Position numbers and translations under genes: made by a program. The notes under the pieces were generated by a model. It ran no database searches, was not told the origin of the DNA, and saw only the letters and a list, made by a program, of their open reading frames with translations. Below, piece by piece: positions 9,292 through 17,368 of a DNA stretch of 64,000 nucleotides. Source of the DNA: JADJPL01 sp041183125. GTDB lineage: Bacteria; Bacteroidota; Bacteroidia; Chitinophagales; Saprospiraceae. The first letter of the stretch is position 1. Each line of letters opens with the position of its first letter. Location: contig JBEGMH010000344.1 of assembly GCA_041183125.1 (NCBI GenBank), forward strand, positions 12,220 through 76,219. Reading direction: 5' to 3'.

Positions 9292-10113
9292 ATGCTTTAC
9301 TACCGCTATATTTTCCATACTGACCCGGCCCTTTCCGAAACCTTGTTAGCCTGGCTTTCCGAGCTCCCTTTCGAAGGCTTTGAGGAAGCCCCCGATGCTG
9401 TATCCGGCTTTTTGCCCGGGAATACCGACCGCAGCGCCTTGGAGGCAGATCTTTTGGAAATAGCCTCCCGTCTGCCCTTTTCCTATTCCGTAGAGGTCAT
9501 CCAACCGGAAAACTGGAATGCGGTATGGGAGCAAAATTTCCAGCCTGTCCAGGTAGGCAACTTCTGTGGCATCCGGGCAGAATTCCATCCGGCCTTCGAC
9601 GAGGTGGGTCACGAACTCGTCATACAGCCCAAAATGGCCTTTGGCACAGGGCACCACGAGACCACCTTTATGATGGTCGAATACATGGAAAGCCTCGATT
9701 TTCGTGGAAAAAGAGTATTCGATTACGGTTGCGGAACCGGTATATTGGCCATTTTGGCTGCAAAACTGGGGGCGAATCGCATAGATGCCGTGGATATCGA
9801 AGCAGCAGCCTGTGAAAACGCCCATGAAAATGCGGTGCGCAACGGCGTGTCGTTTTCTGTTTACCGCGGTACGATCGCCGATGTACCGGCAGCCGTATAC
9901 GATGTCGTTCTCGCCAATATCAACCGCAACGTAATACTCGATTCCCTGTCGGCGTTACATCAAAAAATCGCTTCCGGGGGCGACCTGCTCATTTCCGGAA
10001 TCCTCGGTTCTGACCAGGAAATAGTGTACCAAGCTGCTTTGGCGCAGGGGTTTCAATGGATATCCCAAAAGGCCAGGGGGAACTGGATTGCGGCGAACCT
10101 GAGGCGGCGATAA
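9292..10113 (+). CDS. prmA: Ribosomal protein L11 methyltransferase
   Basis: 273 residues. A class I SAM-dependent methyltransferase fold is clear: motif I DYGCGTGILAI, an acidic ribose-binding turn (AVDIE), and the catalytic-loop motif VLANINRNVI typical of PrmA. PrmA trimethylates ribosomal protein L11. The N-terminal about 100 residues match the substrate-recognition domain in position, with FEGFEE and WNAVWEQNFQPV typical of Bacteroidota PrmA. The gene follows folD closely and is followed by a palindromic repeat eight bases after its stop codon, which probably separates it from the large gene downstream. Confidence 0.94.
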   Translation: MLYYRYIFHTDPALSETLLAWLSELPFEGFEEAPDAVSGFLPGNTDRSALEADLLEIASRLPFSYSVEVIQPENWNAVWEQNFQPVQVGNFCGIRAEFHPAFDEVGHELVIQPKMAFGTGHHETTFMMVEYMESLDFRGKRVFDYGCGTGILAILAAKLGANRIDAVDIEAAACENAHENAVRNGVSFSVYRGTIADVPAAVYDVVLANINRNVILDSLSALHQKIASGGDLLISGILGSDQEIVYQAALAQGFQWISQKARGNWIAANLRRR

Positions 10114-10120
10114 AACATTT

Positions 10121-10199
10121 GGCTTGTCGCGATAGGGAACCACCGAGGGTTAAAAAGCCCTTTTCGCATTTTTGCCAAGCCTTTTGCGCAACAAGTCTA
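10121..10199 (+). repeat. Palindromic repeat, copy C
   Basis: The left arm starts GGCTTGTCGCGATAGGG and the right arm ends GCGCAACAAGTCTA. The centre reads GAGGGTTAAAAAGCCC followed by a T-run. It begins eight bases after the prmA stop and ends 17 bases before the chosen start of the next gene. An upstream in-frame start at 10172 would lie inside this element, which argues for the ATG at 10217. Confidence 0.65.
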
Positions 10200-10216
10200 T
10201 TGATAAACCATTTTTT

Positions 10217-13200
10217 ATGCAGCGCTGGTTTTGTATTTTGAGCGTATTGCTGAGCCTCTGCCCTGCGTGGGTAAAGGCCCAAGTCTCCGATACTTTCCCC
10301 CGGGCACCGGAAGCCTTCTTCCAGTCTCTGGGAAGTTTCCTGTTGGAAACTCGTGACGCCGGGGCGGCCAAGTCTTTCCAGGACTTCGAACAATCGCACC
10401 GCAACAAGCCGCTTCCGCCCGAGGAACTTGCCCTTGTTCAGCAGACCTGCGGGCAGATGCGCAAAAAAGGGTTAGCGGCACACCCGTACTTCAGCACCTA
10501 CCTGGATGCCGTTGCTGCTTTGCGCACGCTCCCGCAACCAGGTCTTTTCGCCTCCTGGCACGAGATCAGCACCTGGATGCTGTCGGCAGAAAATCCCGGG
10601 CCAGCCACGTCCGTTTTTGAGTTTTTTCGTTTTTCCACCCACTTTTTTCTATCCAGCCACTTGAAGACCGGCGATGCCAACACGGTTGGATGGCGCTTGA
10701 AATCGCCCACCTGGAGCATGCAAATACAGCAAAGCGAACCTGCGCTACTCGTTTCCAAGGCCGGCCTGTTGGGTGAAAATAGCCGGGATTCCATCCTGAT
10801 AGCGAACACCGCCGGCACTTATTTCCCGTTGAAAAACCAATGGCGGGGAAAGGGCGGCACGGTCAACTGGGAGCGCGCCGGCCTGGGGCCTGAGGTGAAT
10901 GCCTTGTTAGGCAGCTATAGCGTAGATACGCGAAAAAACACGTACAGTGCCGACAGTGCTTCCCTGAGCTACCCAAAAGTATTGGGCAGCCAGCGGATGT
11001 TGGGGAAGCTGAGCGACCAATTGGTGTCCCTTGAAGCGGAGGCAGGTCTGAACTATCCCCGGTTCGAATCGTACCAATCCCGCGAAATCAAGGGGATTGC
11101 GGAAGGCGTCCGGTTTGCAGGGGGGTTCAAGCTACAGGGAAAAACGATTTACGGGATCGGTGCGGAAGGCCGCAGGCCCATGCTACAGATATTCAACCAG
11201 CGCGGGGGCTTAGCGTTCAAAGCCAGCGCGGATGAACTCGTCGTTCGGCAAGGGGAATCCGTTTTTGCTCAGGAGGCCAGCATTGCTTTCTATTTAGAAA
11301 AGGATTCCATTTTCCACTCTTCCGCCAACTTCAAGTTCAACCTTGCCAACAAGGAGCTGCTCATTACCAGAGGAAAGTACGCCAACGACCGCAGTGCTTT
11401 TTTCAGTTCGGCCCATCAGGTATTCATGGATACCGACCAAATCCTCACCTCTATAGATGGAGAAAAAGCCATCATAGGGGAAAAAGCACTCGCCATCGTG
11501 CGAAAGCCGCCCGTATCGTTCGAGTCTGCCGATTTTTTCAGCCACAAAAGCTACGATGAGCAACAGGGCATTTCTTCTTCTAATCCGCTGGCCCTGATCA
11601 AGCGGTTTTCAGACCAGCAAAAACAAAGCACCCTGGACGCCGACCAATTGGCCAAGGTGTTTAACCCCGACTTCAACGCGGCCAGTATTGAGCGCTTGTT
11701 GTTCGACCTCTCCGCCCAGGGGTTTGTACGCTACGACACGGAAAGCAAGCGCATCGAAGTCCAGCCCAAACTCTTCCACTACGAAGATGCAAAACAGCAG
11801 CGCAGCGACTTTGACATGCTCCGCCTCAGCTCAAAAAGCGACCAGCCCAACGCCACCCTCAACTTAAGAAGCGCTAGAATGGACGTCTCCAATATTGATT
11901 TTATCTCCTTCAGTCCAAGACAGCGGGTATCCATCGCACCTGATTCCAACCGGGTCTTCCTGGGCAAAAACCGGGATATGGAGTTTGGCGGGACTTTGCA
12001 AGCGGGATTTTCCGAACTGAAAAGCACCCGGTGGAAGTTTCGGTATCAACCCTTTCAAATCGAAAGCGACTCCATCGAGTACCTCCGGCTCTTTGCCCCG
12101 GAGAAACGCCCCGACGATGGGTCGGAAATGCCTGCCCCCTTTGCCCTGACTTCCGACATCGAGGGTTTCAAGGGGACGTTGATCATTGATGCCGAACGGA
12201 ACAAAAGCGGTTCGGCCGATATCCCCCTATTTCCCTCGCTCAACACCAAAGGCAAATCGTTCGTCTATTACGATGGCCCTTTCGCAAAGGATACCGTGTA
12301 TAAGCGCGATTCCTTTTATTTTGAATTGGACCCCTTCCACCTCAACCAACTGGACAACTACGTGAAAGATGAGTTGTCGTTCAAAGGTTGGCTCGTGCCG
12401 GCACATATCTTCCCGCCGTTCCGGGAAACCCTGCGGGTACAGCCTGATTATTCCCTTGGTTTTCAACATAATATACCTAAAGAGGGATATGCTGCATACG
12501 CTAAAAGAGGGAACTTTTCCGGTGTGCTCCAACTCAGCAACAAGGGGTTGGGCGGCGAGGGTATCCTCTCTTTCCAGGGGGCTAAAATCAATGCCCGGGA
12601 CTACCTGTTCCGACCCGACCAGCTCACAGGCAGTGCGCGTGCCTTCGACATCCCAGAGGTACGTGGCGAGAAAGAGTCCCCTAAAATCGCTGGTTCCGAT
12701 GTAAACATCAACTGGATACCTTATGCCGACAGCATGTACGTGAGCTCCGCCTCCCAGGGCTTCAAGATCTTCGATGAGGGCATACACGATCTGGCCGGAC
12801 AGTTGATCCTCACCAGCAAAGGCATCAACGCCAGCGGCACCCTCGACTGGCCGGATGCTCAAATCAAAGCCCCCATCCTCACGTTCGGCGCCCGTTCTGT
12901 CAAGGCGGATACCCTCTTCCTGGGCATCAAGGCCGAGGGACAGGAACAGTTTGCCCTACAAGCCGAAAAAACGGGGGGACGTATTGATTTTGACCAGAAA
13001 AAAGGCAGCTTCAAAGCTCCTGTCCAGCCTTCTTCCACCGCTTTTCCCCTCAACCAGTACGAAACCAGCCTGAATGCCTTCGACTGGGATATAGAAGGCC
13101 GGACCATCACTTTTGTACAAGCCTCCGACAGCACCGCCTCGTTCAGCTCTATCCACCCCGAGCAAGACCGGCTCTCTTTTCGTGGAAAAACCGCTGTATA

Positions 13201-14749
13201 TGACCTGGACTCCACCCAATTGAGGATTGGTGGCGTGCCCTACATCGTGAGTTCGGATGCCTTCATTTATCCCGACAGCAACCGCGTTTATGTACAGCCC
13301 GGAGCGGTCATCGCCCGGCTTGAGGATGCCGTCATCGTCTGTGACACCTTGAACCGAAAGCACACCATCAGCCGCGCCAGCGTGAACATCCTGGGGAAAA
13401 AAGAATACCGTGCCAGCGGGTATTACCAGTACCCCGTCGGGGACCGGGAGCAAGAAATCGCGTTTAACAATATCCAGGGCACACGGGTAGGAAAAGGGCC
13501 GGTCAACCAACGCCCCTCTGCGACCGTAGCCCAGGGGGAAGTGAGCGAAGCCGATAACTTCCTCATGGACGACAAGTTGTCTTTCTATGGGCAAATCAGT
13601 CTGGGGTCAGATTCGGAGAACCTGAAATTCAGTGGTTTTGCGCGCATCAACAGCGAGCAGCTCCCCGAGCAGCAATGGTTCAGCATCTCCGTGCAGGCGG
13701 ATAGGAAGAACGTTGTTATCCCCTTCAAAACCCTGCGCAACCCGGAGGCAGTAGCCCTGGAAAATGGCTTGTTCCTGAGCAAGGAACAGGGCTTCATCTA
13801 TCCCCTGCTGATGATGCCGCCCTACTTCCGAAGGGATAGGCCTTTGTTCCCGGCAAAAGGGGTATTGCGCTACGACAAGCAAAAGGACCGCTTCATCGTC
13901 GGCGATTCGTCTAAAGTGTTGGCCGACCAGCTCAGGGGCAACCTCCTGACCTATTTTTCAAAAACCGGGCGCGTGGAGGCAGAGGGGAAGTTCAGCCTCG
14001 GGTCTGGGCTCAAAAACTATAAAATACAGGCTGCCGGTACCGCAACAACCCAGTTCCAAGAAGGTCCTCCCCCTTCGGAAGCCGACTCAAATGCGATTGC
14101 AGCCCCCCCGCCCCCCACGGATTTTGACCTCATTGCAGGGCTCGATTTCACCCTGCCGGATCGCCTGTTGCGCATTATGGAGAACGAAATTGCCTCTTCC
14201 AGTTTCGCCGCCTCCCCTATTCCCTATTTAAGCGATATCAACTATTATCAAAAGGGGTTCTCCGAAATTTTCCCAGCGAACCCCGATGTAGAGAACGCCA
14301 TCCGCGGGCTCACAAACGGCATTTTCTCCATCCCGGAAAAAGACAACCCGTATACCTTGCTGCTCAGCGGCTTGAAAATGCGCTGGGACACGGACTACCA
14401 GTCGCTCGTGTCGAAAAAACCCGAAGCAGGGCTCGTGAGCATCAAAGGCAGGCCCATCAGCCAGGTGCTCGATTGCTATGTGGAGTTCAAAATGCCTTCC
14501 AACGAAGACGACCGGGTATATGTCCATCTCCAGTTGCGCAACCAGATCTACTACTACTTTGGCTATCGCAACGGCATCCTGGAAATCAACTCCAACGACA
14601 ACCGCTTCATGGATGAAGCCGCAAAAATGAAATCCAATGAACTGGTACTCAAAATGCCGGATGGAAAGTCTTATGAGATCCAGATCGTGGAATCCAACCG
14701 GGCGCAAATGTTTTTAAGAAGGGCCAAAGCTGCTGCCGAGGCCAAATAA
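10217..14749 (+). CDS. Large exported protein of unknown function
   Basis: 1510 residues from the ATG at 10217, which begins a clean signal peptide (MQRWFCILSVLLSLCPAWVKAQ-like). I do not recognise a named family. From about residue 200 onward the chain is a long series of beta-rich segments alternating aspartate/serine turns. Phrases such as LSFRGKTAVYDLDSTQLRIGG and DAFIYPDSNRVYVQPGA recall OstA/LptA-like stacked beta repeats, but the resemblance is by eye only. A short helical, winged-helix-like stretch (about 465-540) interrupts it. No TonB box, lipobox, membrane helix or gliding C-terminal sorting domain is visible. A periplasmic or outer-membrane-associated structural role is inference. 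The MOSC gene follows after 12 bases, so the two may be co-transcribed. Confidence 0.8.
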   Translation: MQRWFCILSVLLSLCPAWVKAQVSDTFPRAPEAFFQSLGSFLLETRDAGAAKSFQDFEQSHRNKPLPPEELALVQQTCGQMRKKGLAAHPYFSTYLDAVAALRTLPQPGLFASWHEISTWMLSAENPGPATSVFEFFRFSTHFFLSSHLKTGDANTVGWRLKSPTWSMQIQQSEPALLVSKAGLLGENSRDSILIANTAGTYFPLKNQWRGKGGTVNWERAGLGPEVNALLGSYSVDTRKNTYSADSASLSYPKVLGSQRMLGKLSDQLVSLEAEAGLNYPRFESYQSREIKGIAEGVRFAGGFKLQGKTIYGIGAEGRRPMLQIFNQRGGLAFKASADELVVRQGESVFAQEASIAFYLEKDSIFHSSANFKFNLANKELLITRGKYANDRSAFFSSAHQVFMDTDQILTSIDGEKAIIGEKALAIVRKPPVSFESADFFSHKSYDEQQGISSSNPLALIKRFSDQQKQSTLDADQLAKVFNPDFNAASIERLLFDLSAQGFVRYDTESKRIEVQPKLFHYEDAKQQRSDFDMLRLSSKSDQPNATLNLRSARMDVSNIDFISFSPRQRVSIAPDSNRVFLGKNRDMEFGGTLQAGFSELKSTRWKFRYQPFQIESDSIEYLRLFAPEKRPDDGSEMPAPFALTSDIEGFKGTLIIDAERNKSGSADIPLFPSLNTKGKSFVYYDGPFAKDTVYKRDSFYFELDPFHLNQLDNYVKDELSFKGWLVPAHIFPPFRETLRVQPDYSLGFQHNIPKEGYAAYAKRGNFSGVLQLSNKGLGGEGILSFQGAKINARDYLFRPDQLTGSARAFDIPEVRGEKESPKIAGSDVNINWIPYADSMYVSSASQGFKIFDEGIHDLAGQLILTSKGINASGTLDWPDAQIKAPILTFGARSVKADTLFLGIKAEGQEQFALQAEKTGGRIDFDQKKGSFKAPVQPSSTAFPLNQYETSLNAFDWDIEGRTITFVQASDSTASFSSIHPEQDRLSFRGKTAVYDLDSTQLRIGGVPYIVSSDAFIYPDSNRVYVQPGAVIARLEDAVIVCDTLNRKHTISRASVNILGKKEYRASGYYQYPVGDREQEIAFNNIQGTRVGKGPVNQRPSATVAQGEVSEADNFLMDDKLSFYGQISLGSDSENLKFSGFARINSEQLPEQQWFSISVQADRKNVVIPFKTLRNPEAVALENGLFLSKEQGFIYPLLMMPPYFRRDRPLFPAKGVLRYDKQKDRFIVGDSSKVLADQLRGNLLTYFSKTGRVEAEGKFSLGSGLKNYKIQAAGTATTQFQEGPPPSEADSNAIAAPPPPTDFDLIAGLDFTLPDRLLRIMENEIASSSFAASPIPYLSDINYYQKGFSEIFPANPDVENAIRGLTNGIFSIPEKDNPYTLLLSGLKMRWDTDYQSLVSKKPEAGLVSIKGRPISQVLDCYVEFKMPSNEDDRVYVHLQLRNQIYYYFGYRNGILEINSNDNRFMDEAAKMKSNELVLKMPDGKSYEIQIVESNRAQMFLRRAKAAAEAK

Positions 14750-14761
14750 ACCTATACTGCC

Positions 14762-15589
14762 ATGAAAGTATCCTCCATCCACATTTACCCGGTCAAGTCC
14801 CTCGGTGGGTTCCGTGCAAATGAATGGAAACTCGAAGCCAGAGGGCTCGAACACGACCGCCGCTGGATGCTCGTAGATGAGAGCGGGTTTTTCCTCACGC
14901 AAAGGACCCTTCCCGAGCTCTGTCTGCTGGAAGCCGTCATCCAGGGTAAGTCCCTGGTCATCCGGGACCGCAAAAAACGGCAGGAGGATCTCATACTGCC
15001 CGTCGCTGTCCCTAGCGGGGAAAAACTTCGGGAGGTGCAGGTCTGGAACGATATAGTTCCTGCCCTCTTCGTAGGGCCGGAGCAGGTTTCCGCATGGTTT
15101 TCCACCCTTTTTGGCCGCAGCATATACTTGGCCTATATGCCCGAGCAAAGCGAGCGCCCGGTGGATCCGCAATATGCCCAAGCGGGCGATATGGTGAGTT
15201 TTGCCGATGGGTACCCTGTGCTCATTGCGCTGGAAGCTTCCCTCGAAGATTTGAATGCGCGCCTTGCCGAACCGGTCGGTATGGAGCGTTTCCGCCCCAA
15301 CCTCGTCGTGGAAGGCGGAACGCCCTGGGAGGAAGATTCCTGGCGGGCAGTAGCCGTAGGAGAGGCGCAGTTCCGGACGCCTAAGCCGTGCGCGCGCTGC
15401 AAGGTGATTACGATAGACCCCGCAAGTGCCGAGGTAGGAGTAGAGCCCATGCGAACCTTATCCACCTTTCACAAGCAGGGCAACAAGACCCTGTTTGGGA
15501 TGAACGCCTGTTGGGAAAAGCAGTCTGGCCATATTGTCCGGGTCGGCGATTCCGTCGCCGTGTTAAAACAGGATATCGAGGACCATTAG
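14762..15589 (+). CDS. MOSC domain protein (YcbX/mARC-like)
   Basis: 275 residues. The N-terminal MOSC beta-barrel domain is seen in IYPVKSLGG and EHDRRWMLVDE. The C-terminal MOSC domain holds FRPNLVVEG and the conserved KPCARCKVITID, with Cys at about 210 and 213. In YcbX and eukaryotic mARC proteins a conserved Cys in this region binds the molybdenum cofactor, and the enzymes reduce N-hydroxylated compounds. No ferredoxin-like 2Fe-2S C-terminal domain is present, so an electron donor must come from elsewhere. The 3' end overlaps the convergent prenyltransferase gene by 27 bases. Confidence 0.9.
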   Translation: MKVSSIHIYPVKSLGGFRANEWKLEARGLEHDRRWMLVDESGFFLTQRTLPELCLLEAVIQGKSLVIRDRKKRQEDLILPVAVPSGEKLREVQVWNDIVPALFVGPEQVSAWFSTLFGRSIYLAYMPEQSERPVDPQYAQAGDMVSFADGYPVLIALEASLEDLNARLAEPVGMERFRPNLVVEGGTPWEEDSWRAVAVGEAQFRTPKPCARCKVITIDPASAEVGVEPMRTLSTFHKQGNKTLFGMNACWEKQSGHIVRVGDSVAVLKQDIEDH

Positions 15590-16429
15590 TCCGCAGAATA
15601 CGACGCTGGCCAACCCATTCATAGTAAAAAAGGCCAGGTTGACCCGGCTCAGATCGTTTGGTTTGACCAATACGTGCTGGTATCCCAACAAGGCGATGTA
15701 CGATGCCGAAGCGGCTACTTGCAGCCAGCCCATGCGGTCGGGGTAGGCGGCCTGAACCAGGTAGCCGGCTGTGAGCATGGTGCATATACTCAATACGTGA
15801 AGTAAACGGGAGAACCACAGCGCCTTCGTCCTTCCCATCCGTACCGGGATGGAGCGCAGGGACATGGAGCGATCGAACACATCGTCCTGAAGGGCATAGA
15901 TGATATCGAAACCCGCGGTCCAGAGCAACACCGTCACCGAATACAACATCGGGATGGCATCAAACCCTCCGCCACCTGCCAGATAAGCTCCCAGAGGGGC
16001 CAGGGCCAAGCCCAGGCCCAACACAAAATGGCACAAGGCCGTAAAGCGTTTGGTGAAGCTATAGCCGAGAATGACCAGAAGGGCAACCGGCGACAAGTAA
16101 AAGCAGAGCGGATTGATAAACCAGGTGGCCGCTATAAAAAAAAGGGCATTCAGCCCGGTGAACAGCAGTGCGGCACGGGGATGGACAACTCCCGCCGGTA
16201 TTTCCCGCTGCTGGGTCCGCGGGTTTTGCCGGTCGTAGTCCCGGTCGAGGTAGCGGTTGAACGCCATGGCCGCGCTTCGGGCAAAGACCATGCACAATAC
16301 GACCAGGCCCAATAACGACCAGCTAAACGCGACGCCGGTGTGCATCCACGCCAGGAAGAAGCCCAACAAGGCAAAAGGAAGGGCGAAGACGGTATGGCTG
16401 AACTTGATCAGGGAGAAGTAGGCTTTCAT
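15563..16429 (-). CDS. UbiA-family polyprenyltransferase (probable menaquinone pathway)
   Basis: 288 residues from the ATG at 16429 (MKAYFSLIKFSHTVFALPFAL). Upstream codons to 16510 are open but lie in the leader next to a long hairpin. About eight or nine membrane helices are evident. The first Asp-rich motif is NRYLDRDYD (Asn58, Asp62, Asp66). The second is DIIYALQDDVFD (Asp175 to Asp186). Both bind magnesium-prenyl diphosphate in this superfamily. The sequence resembles the group called UbiA-like or MqnP, which prenylates the futalosine-pathway menaquinone precursor in bacteria without ubiquinone. That assignment is from resemblance, and no other mqn gene is in the window. It overlaps the MOSC gene tail to tail. 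Confidence 0.88.
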   Translation of the reverse strand: MKAYFSLIKFSHTVFALPFALLGFFLAWMHTGVAFSWSLLGLVVLCMVFARSAAMAFNRYLDRDYDRQNPRTQQREIPAGVVHPRAALLFTGLNALFFIAATWFINPLCFYLSPVALLVILGYSFTKRFTALCHFVLGLGLALAPLGAYLAGGGGFDAIPMLYSVTVLLWTAGFDIIYALQDDVFDRSMSLRSIPVRMGRTKALWFSRLLHVLSICTMLTAGYLVQAAYPDRMGWLQVAASASYIALLGYQHVLVKPNDLSRVNLAFFTMNGLASVVFCGLMVLDILF

Positions 16430-16500
16430 GCCGGTCGGTTTGATACAGGCAGGGCTGTCGTAAAAGTATTCCGCCGCTTCCGCCTGAAAAATAAAACCAA

Positions 16501-16559
16501 GAAAGAGCATCTGTTTTTTTGATTTTGCAAAGCAAAATCAAAAAAACAGATTCTCTTTC
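16501..16559. repeat. 59-base near-perfect hairpin
   Basis: Two 28-base arms (16501-16528 and 16532-16559) are complementary at 27 of 28 positions around a three-base AAA loop. The inner stem is AT-rich (TTTTTTTGATTTTGC against its complement). It lies 72 bases upstream of the prenyltransferase ATG, in its probable leader. It could act as an intrinsic terminator or attenuator in either direction, since both strands carry a T-run. Confidence 0.85.
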
Positions 16560-16566
16560 GAAATAT

Positions 16567-16646
16567 TAGACTTGTTGTGAGGGGGTCAGCGAGGTGGGAA
16601 AAAAGGACCTTTTTGACCCCTTGGTGATCCCCTTGCAACAAGTCTA
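16567..16646 (-). repeat. Palindromic repeat, copy D (best preserved)
   Basis: 80 bases, both ends reading TAGACTTGTTG inwards. The outer arms (TAGACTTGTTGTGAGGGGG and the complement of CCCCTTGCAACAAGTCTA) are nearly identical. The core is GGGAAAAAAGGACCTTTTT. Read on the minus strand it aligns with copy G along the whole length. Confidence 0.8.
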
Positions 16647-16767
16647 TTCTTTAGTGGCCTTAGCGAAGTGCTTTTGAGGCAGCCACAAACATTTTTTGGT
16701 GGGCGAGGGCGAAAAATCTCTTGTAAGACAGTGCCCGTGACCATTCATGATGAGAAGCAGGGAGGGT

Positions 16768-17274
16768 TTAGTTCCCGGCTTTTGCTTCTACTTCCCCTTC
16801 GAGGTAGATGAAGGTTTCCGGGGGCGTGGTATTCGCTACGATGGTGACGCGCTTGCTTTGGCCGCCGACCTTACCCGTAGCGTCGAATACAACGGTAATC
16901 TCACCCGTTTTGCCCGGGGCGATGGGTTCGCGCGGCCAAGTGGGAACCGTACAGCCGCAGGTGCTGCGCGCGTCGCTCAGGATCAGGGGTTCGTTGCCCG
17001 CGTTGCGGAACTTGAACGTATGCGTTACCTTTTCCCCATCTTTTACCTTTCCGAAGTTATGGCGGTCTTCGCCAAAGGAAATGGTCGTCGTCGGGCCTGC
17101 CGGTACTTCGGGTTGTTGGGCCTGGGTGCCTTGTGGGTCGGCGATAGCGGCAGGCGCCTCAGTAGTGGCTACATCTTGGCGGGCAGCATCGCGGGCGTCG
17201 GAGCCGGTGCTTTTGCACGAGCTGAGCGCTGCGAAGGCCAGAGAGAACAAAACAGCAGATTTTAGATACTTCAT
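16768..17274 (-). CDS. DUF1573 domain lipoprotein
   Basis: 168 residues from the ATG at 17274. The start at 17340 is rejected because the promoter-like box at 17318-17325 lies inside that extension. A lipoprotein signal peptide ends in LSSC (Cys20). A low-complexity Ala/Gln/Pro linker leads to an immunoglobulin-like DUF1573 domain (about 70-165) with the typical FNFG-type strand (HNFGKVKDGEK), STCGCTVPTWPREPIAPGKTG and a final EGEVE. DUF1573 proteins are abundant in Bacteroidota envelopes and their function is not established. The gene stands alone on the minus strand, 94 bases after the PolX-like gene. Confidence 0.9.
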   Translation of the reverse strand: MKYLKSAVLFSLAFAALSSCKSTGSDARDAARQDVATTEAPAAIADPQGTQAQQPEVPAGPTTTISFGEDRHNFGKVKDGEKVTHTFKFRNAGNEPLILSDARSTCGCTVPTWPREPIAPGKTGEITVVFDATGKVGGQSKRVTIVANTTPPETFIYLEGEVEAKAGN

Positions 17275-17317
17275 GGCACTTTTGGTTATGAACAGTTGGA
17301 AAATCCATTTGGGAACG

Positions 17318-17325
17318 CAAATGTA
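17318..17325 (-). promoter_or_regulatory. Candidate -7 box for DUF1573 gene
   Basis: On the minus strand this reads TACATTTG, an exact TANNTTTG match, about 44 bases before the ATG. The bases just downstream (CGTTCCCAAATG) recur downstream of the DoxX box at 44858-44865. Confidence 0.55.
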
Positions 17326-17368
17326 CACAAAGAGGTTCACAGTAGGGATAAAAAACGCGCCCTTGTTG

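Larger units (their letters stand above)
16430..16767. other. Intergenic region with stacked palindromes
   Basis: These 338 bases between the DUF1573 gene and the prenyltransferase hold no gene. They contain a 59-base hairpin (16501-16559) followed eight bases later by palindromic repeat copy D (16567-16646). The rest (16647-16767) shows nothing I can name. Confidence 0.7.
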
